A stretch of DNA of 64,000 nucleotides from Micrasema longulum (Eukaryota > Arthropoda > Insecta > Trichoptera > Brachycentridae): assembly GCA_022494885.1 (NCBI GenBank), contig JAGVSM010001155.1, positions 1 to 64,000 on the forward strand, written 5' to 3'. The first letter of the stretch is position 1, and the number at the start of each line of letters is the position of its first letter. Below, piece by piece: positions 53,946-63,640 of the stretch. A program made the translations under genes and the position numbers. The notes beneath the pieces were generated by a model that was not told the DNA's origin, made no database searches, and saw nothing but the letters and a program-made list of their open reading frames with translations.

Positions 53946-54289
53946 ATAGACAACGGAAGATAACGCTTTTAATTTCCCATATCAATCGGAGCCTTGATCC
54001 TCACAAAACATTCCGATAATTTTTTATCGGTTGTTGACAAAATAATATCGAATCAAATTAATTATTGATCAACACTTTGATCGCCGGCTGAATTCACATA
54101 GAATCTACCCTGTGCCCGGCCCATTTTTGTGAAATTTCATGCTTTGTGAAGGTTTTTTTTAAAGTGTCATAATTATGAAAATATTGAGTTAAATCAATTG
54201 ACACTTCTCATATTTATTTGAAACAATTTATTAAGTCATTTTTGTATGATAGTTTAGCCAACATTGGCCTTTATGGAGAGCCACATTGT
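53946..54289. other. No feature recognised
   Basis: AT-rich sequence between element C and LINE-4. No repeat match. Confidence 0.4.
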
Positions 54290-54655
54290 AATGTTCGCAC
54301 ATAAATATAAACAGTATAATATTCCTATTAAGAAATGGATAGTGGAGGTGGGTTGCATACGGATCGACGAGCGGATCAAGCCAAATAGGTAAAACGTGTG
54401 TACTGTTTTTGAAATTTGGTCTATTGGTCTATATAAATTAGTTATGATTTGTATGATTATTTTAGTTTATATTGTTTATCATGTTAATGATCATTAGGTA
54501 ATTTGATTAATTACGTTTTTTTATTATTATTATGTTAACTTTGTTAAATAACTAATTTAAGGCGTGTTTCACATTTTGTAAAATGTTTCCCCCGGCACGG
54601 GACACCCCAGAGAGGAAACATTATTCTGTATAAAAAAAGAATAGAGACAATATAA
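54290..54655 (+). pseudogene. LINE-4 copy, C-terminal tail and 3' UTR
   Basis: About 54312-54392 encodes NIPIKKWIVEVGCIRIDERI then KPNR-stop, an opposite-strand partner of 15757-16115. The 3' UTR matches through AATTTGGTCTA, GTAATTTGATTAATTACG and TAAATAACTAATTTAAGGCG to the A-rich end. The hairpin region here is rearranged (GTTTCCCCCGGCACGGGACA). Only the last residues of the protein remain. Confidence 0.8.
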
Positions 54656-54701
54656 AAGTATAAATAAATAAATATACACAGGGTCTCGCGCTTTTTTTGT
54701 G

Positions 54702-54930
54702 CTTTGTATCCCAGAGCCGTGTGAACACGTGATTATAATAACTACGCGTTGTGTCCCGGTCCCGTGTTTTTACGTGGTTTACCAGCAGCAAAAAAGTACT
54801 TATAAAAGTCACTAGATATCAATAAAATGTACTTTTTAGACAGCTGGTAAAATACTTGAAAACACGGGACCGGGACACAACGCGTGGTTATACATATAAT
54901 CACGTGTTTACACGGCTCCGGGATACAAAG
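54702..54930. mobile_element. 229-bp foldback MITE H
   Basis: The left arm CTTTGTATCCCAGAGCCGTG ... GTGTCCCGGTCCCGTGTTTT faces the right arm AAAACACGGGACCGGGACAC ... CACGGCTCCGGGATACAAAG. The arms are about 70 bp with few mismatches and an AT-rich centre. I could not define a target duplication. Single copy here. Confidence 0.8.
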
Positions 54931-55444
54931 TGTTCATATCAGTAATGCACAGCACCCTTGTGATATTTTATTACGAAAATAATCATAACGTTATTCATAA
55001 TACATTTCGTTTTTGACGCCGGAATGTTTAGGTAGGTAGCCATAAATTAAAAGCTTTACTGAAATTTAATAGATTGTTTATTAAATCCGCCTTTAATGAG
55101 CTTACATAACAGAAAATACATTTACAATTCTTCTCCGTCTTTCGTCCAAGTGGCCGAGATACCATCTAACACCTTTACTAACTAAACAGTCTGTTTTGCT
55201 ATCTTTAACGCCATACGTTTTCCTAACAACATAGAGGATAATAATAGGCTTCGATTTAATTACAGAGTCATTAAAATTCACTAACCGCTTCAATTAGAGA
55301 CTAAAATACTTTCAAAAAGGCCGGATTTAATTACTATTCATATTTTGATTGTTATTGTGTATCGAGTATCTACAGATTTTATTTTATTTATATATGAGTT
55401 TAGTTAACGAAATATTCACATTATTTTTTTTAGTTAAATGTTGG
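54931..55444. other. No feature recognised
   Basis: AT-rich. The minus frame 55102-55293 (63 codons) has no domain. Confidence 0.4.
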
Positions 55445-55620
55445 TTTTTTTGCACCATAACAAGACATTTACAGTGGTGGTATGCTAATTTACAGTGGTG
55501 AAATACAGCGTATAACACGCAGAAAATTTACATTTAAATTTTTGTGTTCTTACCGGGAATCGAACATGGCACTTTCTGTGTAAGGTAAGTGTCCTAACCA
55601 TTACACAACGGAGGACGCCA
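55445..55620 (-). mobile_element. SINE3 copy 3
   Basis: The minus-strand head GGCGTCCTCCGTTGTGTAAT, the B-box region GTTCGATTCCCGGTAAGAAC, and a tail reaching TTATGGTGCAAAAAAACC at the low-coordinate end. Confidence 0.75.
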
Positions 55621-56224
55621 AGATAGATAGAGATTAACAAAAATAAAATAATTATTTTTGGAAATAAAAAAACAACTTTGTTTTTTTTTAAATATAAATG
55701 GATCAACGGGTGCTTTCATATTTTTATAGATACTCTAGAACTCTACTTACTCTAAGAAAATGTCCATCAGTCTACTTCAGACTGATGAACTTTAGATATA
55801 AGATTTACAAAAATAGGTACTACGCACCTATTTGTATTTGCTAAAATAGTTCAATTCCATGCTGAACATCAAATTCTTGATTGCAATTTGGAAAATAATA
55901 CTCTAAAAAAATAATATGACTTTCTGTAACCCATATTCAACTTGACACTCCCTTTGAAAGTAACTTGTAAATTCACTCGAGATCTCTCAACGTCTCTAAT
56001 ATTATATTACTGTTTTAAAAACGATCAAGTTTGCCATATTACATTACAGTGTTAATTTTAACGATTATAAAATATTTTTTATTTAATAGCCAATTTATAC
56101 AAATGGTATAACATAGTTAAAAAGTGCTAAGTTTATAAATCTTAAATAAATATATTATGATGTACACCATATTGATTTTTGGTTCATTGGTTATTGTTGT
56201 AAAGTCAGTTGTACCTGTTTCTTA
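55621..56224. other. No recognised element; small hairpin
   Basis: AT-rich. CATCAGTCTACTTCAG then ACTGATG at about 55767-55789 is a short perfect stem-loop of unknown meaning. Confidence 0.4.
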
Positions 56225-56765
56225 TTATTATTATTATTTGTTATAGGCAGGCAGCCTTTGCTGATGTGTCTATATCTCGTGTACTGCTTTTTGTCTGCGT
56301 TCTTCTTCCTTCAAAAAAGCATCTAAACGGTTTTTGAACTGGTTGACCGAAATGGTATGCACAACTAGACTTGGTAATTTATTCCAGTCTGAAACTACCC
56401 TGCTGGAAAGGGAGTTTTCTTGGGATTGAGGTGGAATTGGGGACGATAGAGCTTCCAGTTATGACCCCGTAAATTTGTGTTGGGATTTAATTGATACATC
56501 TCATGCAGGGGGCAATCATAGTAATCATTTATTATCTTATAAGTTTCAATCGAGTCCCCTCTCTTCCGTCGTTTTTCCAATGATGAAAGTCCTAGTGCTT
56601 TTAATTCTGGGGATGTCTTTAGTAAAGTAGGGACTCCATACTTGATATTCATATTCCAATAAAGGTCTTACATAGGTCTTGTATATTTTAAGAAACAACT
56701 CTGAAGTAATATTTTGGAATGCCTTTTTAATCAAATAAATTATTAACTTGGCTTTCTTGGCAATA
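56225..56765 (-). pseudogene. LINE-8 RT C-terminus
   Basis: Minus strand from about 56760: AKLIIYLIKKAFQNI, KTYVRPLLEYEYQVWSPYFT, a frame break, then SPELKALGLSSLEKRRKRGD, IETYKIINDYYDCPLHEMYQ, LRGHNWKLYRPQF, another break, and RVVSDWNKLPSLVVHTISVN then QFKNRLDAFLKEE, ending HEI-stop at 56270-56272. The L-G-L-x-x-L-x-x-R-R-x-R-G-D and RVV-x-x-WN-x-LP blocks place it in the CR1/L2/Rex-like LINE group. The 3' end is an (ATA)n run at 56225-56237. Two frameshifts; catalytic part missing. Confidence 0.9.
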
Positions 56766-57044
56766 GACGTACTAAATGAGTATGTTGAACTTATATATAT
56801 AATAAGTACAATTGTTTGTAAATAATGTTTCAGGGGTAATAAAACTCACTACATTTATTCTCTTTTAAAAAAAATAAATAAAAATATTTATATTTATATT
56901 TATCTAAATACGGGTGAACATAAAAAACAAGGTATTATGCATTAGCCAAAATAAAATTTTAATATATTAAAACAAAAGATTATTTCTTGTTATTTTCATA
57001 AACAAATAATATATTATAATTTATTTATTTATTTACATACATAA

Positions 57045-57585
57045 GTTTATTGTACATTATTTGAGACAATAAGTCCCAACTCCATGGGACTAAAAGTCAT
57101 GTGTTGAGATGGGACGAAAAATTATATGACACAGACACATGAGTATATAACCACAAATATAGGATAAGAAACATAAAAAATAATTTTAAAAAATATTTTT
57201 AAAAACATATATATGGCACATCAATATGGGTAACAGTAAACTCGAGCATTTGGAAAATCATCAAGGAGTTTCCTACTCAAATCCCTCCCACTAAGGAAAA
57301 TCCAGTCCTTAACTTCTTTCTTAAAAATAATTTTTGTTCTTGAGGGCTTAATACGTTCTTCCAAAATATTGAACACTCTCGGTGCTATAAATGAGAAATG
57401 TCTCTGACCAAAAGTCGTACGGGTTTTGGGTATGACATAATTCATGCTCTGGGAAAACCTGGTACCGACATTTTGCTGAGACCTCTCCTTATTGTTTGAC
57501 CAAAAGTGTGCAAGTGCTTCTTTTAGGTACAGTTGTCTTATATCCAGCACCTTCATGTATTGGAACAGCTGTTCTGACGAATATA
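57045..57585 (-). pseudogene. LINE-6 RT C-terminus and 3' UTR
   Basis: The minus frame 57585-57221 encodes SEQLFQYMKVLDIRQLYLKE, ALAHFWSNNKERSQQNVGTR, then PKTRTTFGQRHFSFIAPRVF and KKEVKDWIFL, ending in a stop at 57221. The order (LDIRQLY ... T-x-x-G-Q-R-H-F-x-x-x-x-P-R-V-x-N) is the usual LINE tail; LINE-5 has the related LLDIRQIY. The 3' UTR (57045-57220) contains GTCCCAACTCCATGGGAC (57073-57090), shared with 25241-25258. The ATG at 57556 is internal. Truncated at 5'. Confidence 0.85.
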
Positions 57586-57904
57586 TTTAGTTAGGTATTA
57601 ATTATTTTTACACATCTAAATGTTTAAAAGATAATATCAAATTGTAATGTGATACTTCATTGATTTTTTAAGCTAATTATAATGAAGTCATCAATCATTT
57701 TTAGCAGGTACAGATACATATAACTGGATATAATCTTCTGTTGGAGTTCTCAGAATAATCGTATTCAACAAGTTTTATTTTAAAATAAAATCAGCTAGAA
57801 CAATTTGATAAATTGTGCTGTATGTATTGATCTCGTGATCGTACTGTTAAATAATATTAAATAGTAAGCATAAAATAACTTCATTGTCAACTAGAATTAC
57901 AATT
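57586..57904. other. No feature recognised
   Basis: AT-rich, no ORF or repeat match. Confidence 0.4.
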
Positions 57905-58075
57905 ATAATAAAATAAATAAAACAACTTTGTTTTTAACCACTAATTTTAATTTTTCACCGACCGGTTTCAAAGCAAACAAGCTTCTCAAAGAAGCATAGC
58001 AAAGAAGCAAAGTTGTTTTATTTATTTTATTATTATGAATAACCACAAAGTTAGTTCTTCAAATATAAACTTTAT
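57905..58075. mobile_element. Inverted PLE end: minus hammerhead remnant plus forward tail
   Basis: AATAAAATAAATAAAACAAC at left and GTTGTTTTATTTATTTTATT at right are inverted copies of the PLE tail. Between them the minus strand carries GAGAAGCTTGTTTGCTTTGA then AACCGGTCGG, a decayed hammerhead that keeps the ACCGGT palindrome and a GTC. The plus tail AACCACAAAGTTAGTTCTTC ends the unit. A run of AAAGAAGC repeats fills the centre. Confidence 0.65.
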
Positions 58076-58109
58076 AGAATTACAATTATTTATTTATACC
58101 TATCGATCA

Positions 58110-58440
58110 GAGGTGGTTCATTAGTATGTGCATGTACATAAGTGCATTGCACTGCCAAGTAAAAATTTGGGTAAATAAATTAGCAATTGATAGTTAAAAT
58201 ATATCATGCAAAGAAACATGGATTCGTTGCAATATTTTACTCATACAACATCATAATATTCAATACTAGCGCTAAAAGATCTAGCGAGATCGACTCTAGC
58301 GGACGATTTGCTCATCTTGTCTGCGCATGCGCAATCGTCGCCGTGCATATTCTGTTTTGCACAATCCTTATCCCTGAATCTGTATAAAAAACACCATATC
58401 TGCTAAAACCGTGATTTGAGCGAGATAGACTACGCTATGT
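58110..58440 (+). repeat. Repeat E copy 2
   Basis: GTGCATGTACATAAGTGCAT, GATCTAGCGAGATCGACTCT, CGTGCATATTCTGTTTT and GAGCGAGATAGACTACGC are collinear with 19805-20125. The hairpin of the first copy is not preserved as such. Confidence 0.6.
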
Positions 58441-59058
58441 ACCGGTGAATCATGTGTTAGAGGGAGAAGACAATATACATTCTCCGGGCATTGCCAACGC
58501 ATGCGCAGATTTGAAGTATGTTTGTAACGTCACTTTCAACTTGCGCAATGACATGATGTTAGTCCGAATTTAGTTGATTTAGTAACATATAACGTACGTA
58601 TCATTTTAGGCGAATTTAGCGTTCTTGGTTCCGATGCACGGGCTGCCAAATCATTTCTGGTTTATCACGTCAAACCTATCATATTGTTATAATGTTATTG
58701 TAATTAATGTACAAGTTGACGAAATGTTAATAAATGCACTGCCGAGGTTTTCGGCCCGGAGTCGCCAGTGCTATCGATATTTTTAGTACACAAAATGCTT
58801 CAAATTCCCCTGTTTTTATTTTATATCTTCATTATTTTTTCTTATAAATAAAAAAAAAGGTTAAAAAAAAACGTTCCTTACTGCTGTAGGTAACTGCTGC
58901 AAACAATGTAGAAAGCAAAAATGTATTACCTTAGTCAAAATATATAACGTATAACATTTACAACATTCTAAAACGATTGGAAAAATTCATAAAAATTTAT
59001 AAAAAATTATTACGTATTCTTAAACGAACCAAAACGACCGCTTTCGATAATCCAGTAA
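58441..59058. other. No feature recognised
   Basis: Mixed composition, moderately GC-richer at 58480-58780. No ORF or repeat match. Confidence 0.4.
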
Positions 59059-59291
59059 AGCTAGGGTTTCCTAGGACAGCGGTGCCCGTATCTTAACGGC
59101 CGTAGTGAACGGTGATGCGGTGGACAGCCGTCGTAGTGGTGACTAGAGAGTGGTTTTATTTTTTAACGGTGTTATCAACACCATTTTTATAGGAAACCAC
59201 TCTCTAGTCACCGTTACGACGGCTGTCAACCGCATTAATGTTCACTACGGCCGTTAAAATACGGGCACCGCTATCCTAGGAAACCCGAGCT
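59059..59291. mobile_element. Palindromic MITE F copy 3
   Basis: AGCTAGGGTTTCCTAGGACA to CTATCCTAGGAAACCCGAGC. The left flank is TAA and the right flank TTA, so the duplication is not exact. About 10 bp shorter than the other copies because the centre lost CTAGGAAA on the left side. Still a long hairpin. Confidence 0.85.
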
Positions 59292-59514
59292 TTAGTGCCG
59301 GTGGCTCTAGTTTGAAACAATTTTTTGTTTATGTGTCCAAAATATTAAAAACATCATTGGTATTTATTGTTTTATGTTTTATTACGTAGGAACCAACAGT
59401 TAATTGGCGTTACCGAATAATTCGATCATTTTGAGCAAGTCTTAATCTTTGTGAACAAATACTATATTTTCTTCTAAGGAATTAATCAATATTAGAATAT
59501 ATTTTAACAGAGTC

Positions 59515-60540
59515 GCAAAATTTCTTCGAGAGCGAAAAACATGGATTTCTAGGCATTTACAAAGTTATGAAACGTCACTGGCTGGTTTGAGAGATTACTT
59601 TACACTGTGTAACATTTACCATTCTACATATGTTTAAACATCAGTGATAATATTTTTTTTTTCTTTTTGACCTTTATTGATGTACGTTGGATTCATATAC
59701 GTATTTCTCCTATTCATATGATAAATGCTATTCTATGCCAGATGTACATAAGAGGAAATTTATTATAAATTAGTTTTCTTTTCAAAATCGCTTGTAAGTA
59801 TAAGTGAGTTTTTAAACGTATATGTAATTTAGATACAGTTAAATTTATTTCAACAGAGAGGGAAAAAATTTTGAGAAGGGAATATGGAAGTCTAGGCATT
59901 TACAGGGCTTATGACCTGTCATTGGTTGGTTTAAGTGGCCACTTTACACACTGTGTAACATTCACCATTCTGCCCAAGTTTGAACATCCACATTTCCTTA
60001 ACTGGTCATAAGCCCTGTAAATGCCTAGACTTCCATATCCCCTTCTCAAAATTTTTTCCCTCTCTGTTGAAATAAATTTAAATATGAACAACTCCCTAGG
60101 GAGGAAATCCAGCCAGTCTGCAAGCATTTGGACATAATCAAACATTGTTGAATTACTACCTGGTAAAAGAAGAGGTATAAAAATTGAAAAATTGTTTTCA
60201 GGCGTTGCCTAGTAGGTGATTTGGTTCAGCCGGATGAATCTCACCCACGTGATAAAGGTTTCAGCTCTTTTACTTCACAAAGGTCAACAGATGGAAGAGT
60301 TGAGGAAATGTGGATGTTCAAACTTGGGCAGAATGGTGAATGTTACACAGTGTGTAAAGTGGCCACTTAAACCAGCCAATGACAGGTCATAAGCCCTGTA
60401 AATGCCTAGACTTCCATATTCCCTTCTCAAAAATTTTTCCCTCTCTGTTGAAATAAATTTAAATATGAACAACTCCCTAGGGAGGAAATCCAGCCAGTCT
60501 GCAAGCATTTGGACATAATCAAACATTGTAGATACAGTTA
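59515..60540. repeat. SatA block: tandem 381-bp units plus inverted unit
   Basis: The largest SatA block. Direct copies of GGTCATAAGCCCTGTAAATG start at 60004 and 60385, a period of 381 bp, with the rest of the unit (CACCCACGTGATAAAGGTTT, AGAGTTGAGGAAATGTGGAT) between. 59845-60000 is an inverted partial unit, making a foldback with the first direct unit, and a diverged inverted piece is at 59515-59645. Tandem units within a dispersed family suggest a satellite-type element. Confidence 0.85.
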
Positions 60541-61186
60541 TATTAAAATGCACAGGATAGAAAAAAAAACATAACACAATTTAGAAGTAAGCTAGAACCT
60601 CGGGTATTTCATGCAGGGTGAAAAGTAGAACATATTCTGAATTATTTTGCAGGGAATGGTTCAAGGGAAACGCAACGGGGAAGAAAGCGTATCTCCTTTC
60701 TCCTAGCCTAAAACTTGACAGTGGTCCCACCGTACTAACTCAAATTCAGGGCGGTTGGAGCTGCGGGCAAAATAAAACTTGCAATGGTGATAGCCAACCT
60801 TCACCCTAGATAAAAGAATATATGATTGTTATTTAGACGTAATGAATTTTGAATAGTCATTTAGTTAAAGCGTTACCCGACAAAAACAGTATAATTTCAC
60901 GCTGGATCAGATTCCGGTAAATTATGCGGGTGACGAAAATAATATATAAATTTATCATTTCCCAACAAGTAATCATTTCGTAAAATTAATGTTCAGTGCG
61001 CGGCACGTGGTAATCTATAATTAAAATGTCCTGTTAGTTTTTTTAATTACAGCTAAATTAAAAGCGTTATTGTATCACATAAACCTTTAAACCATAACTT
61101 AAACGCTAATTCCCTGTTAATAATCAAACAACGAAATGAACATTATAGCTGTTCACAAAGCAATAACTCGTAATAATAGAGAGAGC
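60541..61186. other. No recognised element; 63-codon frame
   Basis: The frame 60618-60809 includes GGWSCGQNKTCNGDSQPSP and stands in GC-richer sequence. No domain recognised. Elsewhere AT-rich. Confidence 0.3.
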
Positions 61187-61690
61187 ACAAGTTATTTACG
61201 ACTTTTGGGAAATGGTTAGAAAATTTAAATATTTGGTAATGAGGAACTTCAGCCCTACGGGAAATTGGATACAAAAAATGTTTTCTTGCGCGGGGTAAAA
61301 ATAAGAGCATTAAATTGTACGGCAAAGTTTCTTGAAAATGTACTTAAAAAATAATAAAAAATATTTTGATAAAAACGCACTACTTTGAATGACGTCACTG
61401 GTTCATGTGAATCAACCTATGATCTGAGAGCTATGGAAGATTTCCGGTCTGCTTGTCGCTTTTGGACCAATGGGAAGAACTGAATGAGAATAAGCGGAAA
61501 TGAACCTCTGACGTTACACGCGGAGTTATTTCAGAAATACACAACTTAAAAAAATCGTAGCGCTGATAATCCGATACATAAAAATTGAAAAAAAAAATGA
61601 CTTAGTTAAACAGTCTATTAACAAATAAAACAATTAAAAAAAACCACTGAACTTCCTCATTAATAAGAACCCAAATATTTATTTAAAAAT
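61187..61690 (+). mobile_element. SINE1 copy 4, 3' part only, split by MITE B
   Basis: The left piece 61187-61238 (CACAAGTTATTTACGACTTT, AAATTTAAATATTTGGTA) and right piece 61661-61690 (TAATAAGAACCCAAATATTT) join to match the SINE1 3' region (AAATATTTGGGTAAATCATA ... AGAACGCAAATATTT). Confidence 0.7.
61239..61660. mobile_element. MITE B copy 4, complete, TA duplication
   Basis: ATGAGGAACTTCAG to CTGAACTTCCTCAT, 422 bp, flanked by TA at 61237-61238 and 61661-61662. It is very similar to the copy at 970-1388. TIR and TA suggest mobilisation by a Tc1/mariner-type transposase. Non-coding. Confidence 0.85.
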
Positions 61691-62360
61691 AAACTAAAAT
61701 ATATCTCACGGCCCAACAAAGAAAGAGAATTCATAATTCATGTAAAATTAAAATAGCAGTCTAGGAATTTTAATACCTTTATATTCTACAGTAACACTGT
61801 GTTGAGATATTTGTCGATCTTGATTGAAATTATCTCCTTCGGTTAAATCCACAAAAATTGACATAAGTATTACAAATATTGGTTATCCAATACAACTTTA
61901 GAGATAAAAATAATCATAATCTTCCTCTCGCTAAGTGCATACAGAATACACTGCCGCGGAAATCTAACAAGATGCCAAAGACAAGCAAAATAAAATGAAA
62001 ATAGTTCGTATCTGCTAATTGCATACATATTTTATAAGAAAACAACACTAATGAAATCAGTCATGTAAAAAAAAAATCATTATTTACGTAAAAATACATT
62101 TAGATACTTAAAATACGTATAACCAGTTTTTACTACTACCTTAGAAAACAGATCACATATCTTTCCGTCGCCTTCTGTTTTGCATATTTTAAAAGTAATT
62201 TTTGTATACAACTCCAATCAAACTTCTTGGAAGTTGAGACTGGTTTTGAAGATGCTTACTTAAGCGAAAGCGCTCATTTGTCAATAAAAAAGTATCAATA
62301 CGATTAACAATGGAGTATAATCAGGAAATATAGGTCTATCTACAAAACAACATCAATACG
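61691..62360. other. No feature recognised
   Basis: AT-rich, no ORF or repeat match. Confidence 0.4.
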
Positions 62361-62556
62361 TTTTTTTTTTTAAATGAAAAAGACATTAGCGTTCTTATAA
62401 TTAACCAAAATATTTAAATTTTGGTGGCCATTTTCAACGAGTTGTAAATAACTCACTGTTAGAAAATGGAAATCAAGTTGGGGCAGAGTGGGAATCGAAA
62501 CCTCGGACCTATGATCCGTGAGTCCGCAACGCTAGCCACGGCACCACAACTCGATT
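62361..62556 (-). mobile_element. SINE1 copy 3
   Basis: The minus-strand head GAATCGAGTTGTGGTGCCGT, a diverged B-box region GGTTTCGATTCCCACTC, the body GAGTTATTTACAACTCGTTG, and a poly-A seen as the T run at 62361-62371. Confidence 0.8.
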
Positions 62557-62584
62557 CAAATTATTACCATTTTTTTATAAATGT

Positions 62585-62790
62585 TTTCAAATATTTGTAT
62601 ATAACCACTTACCGACTTTTCTATCTCTATCGGTTTCGAGACGTACCCGTCTCTTCGTCAGGATACCAATTAAACCAACGTGGAAAAGTCGAGAAAAGTC
62701 GGTAAGTGGTTATATACAAGTATTTAATAACATTTACTAAAATTTTTGACCACAAAGTTAATGCTTTAAATATTAATAATACCATTTTTT
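62585..62790. mobile_element. Inverted PLE end: minus hammerhead plus forward tail
   Basis: The minus strand (62620-62662) reads TATCCTGACGAAGAGACGGG then TACGTCTCGAAACCGATAGA: intact CUGACGA and GAAA boxes and a GAGAC/GTCTC stem II. The stem III palindrome is altered (ACCGAT) and stem I has a mismatch. The outer arms AACCACTTACCGACTTTTC and GAAAAGTCGGTAAGTGGTT are perfect inverse copies enclosing it, and the plus tail TTGACCACAAAGTTAATGCT follows. Same lineage as 29639-29680. Confidence 0.7.
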
Positions 62791-63104
62791 AACTTTATCT
62801 TTTTGATTTCTAGACCTGTGTTACAATGGAAAGTTATCTTAAAAATCGTACATGAAGTCAAATTAAATTTTGTGTATGAAAATTATAATATTCATATGAA
62901 ATTGTTTTTAAAACAAGTTTAATTACGGGTTACAAATATACGCATTTTCGTAAAGAAAAAATGAATTTTCTTAATCGGGGCCCTGGGCCACGATAAAAAA
63001 CGTTAATTTCGTCGGTACATATCGAGACGGTATAAAATAAAATCGATATTTATGTTCGAAAATCTGTATATTTGCCCGAAAATTTAAAGTGTAATCATCG
63101 TTAA
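62791..63104. other. No feature recognised
   Basis: AT-rich, no repeat match. Confidence 0.4.
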
Positions 63105-63222
63105 CCTGTTTTTTTTTTTTTAATATCCTACTTTTGACATGTCTATCTTCAAGTATTTGATGGACTTTATCATGCCATGTCTTTCTCGGTCTTCCTCGTT
63201 TTCTGCATCCATCAACATTCAA
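63105..63222 (-). pseudogene. RTE-like LINE C-terminal fragment
   Basis: The minus strand encodes LNVDGCRKRGRPRKTWHDKV then HQILEDRHVKS, near-identical to KRGRPRKTWHDQVHQILEDG at 41763, and then enters a T run. It supplies the residues just upstream of the 41.8-kb fragment. 5' and 3' truncated. Confidence 0.75.
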
Positions 63223-63429
63223 AGTTCTCTTATTTATACATTAACTTAATTTTTTAAATTCTATAAACATATAAAAACTCTTATTACTGTAGAAAAAAAA
63301 AGAAAATATGTACATCGAAAATAAAAAAATTAAAAATTGACCAAATAAAAAAAAAATTCAATAGATTAAACCACGTAAAAGCCAGATTCTCAGCAGACAT
63401 CTTTTTCTTGAGCCAGATAAGTTTTTTTT

Positions 63430-63640
63430 AAATGTTTATATTTAATGGGAGCATATTATACATTTTTGGTATATTGTACTCGAGTGTTCTTTTCCCGTAT
63501 TTATTATTGAATTTAGGGAGAGCTAGTCCATCTACACTAGTGAACCGAGTATTATATACATGCTCCAATTTATTTCTATATTCAGATAGAGACGCATGCT
63601 GAGAAACTAGCTTGGACCATAATAAAGCTCTAACGGATAA
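63430..63640 (-). pseudogene. LINE RT C-terminal fragment
   Basis: Minus strand RALLWSKLVSQHASLSEYRN, KLEHVYNTRFTSVDGLALPK, then FNNKYGKRTLEYNIPKMYNM and LPLNINI-stop. This is the best-preserved example of the block R-F-x-x-x-D-G-L-x-x-P-K ... N-K-Y-G-K-R-T-L-x-Y ... N-x-LP that also appears at 26650, 39655 and 41990. A Jockey/CR1-superfamily tail; the RT palm is not in the sequence. Confidence 0.8.

Noticed and set aside
59909..60577. Two minus frames (78 and 97 codons) sharing long identical stretches
   Set aside because: They translate the direct SatA repeat units; identity is due to the tandem repeat, not a gene family.
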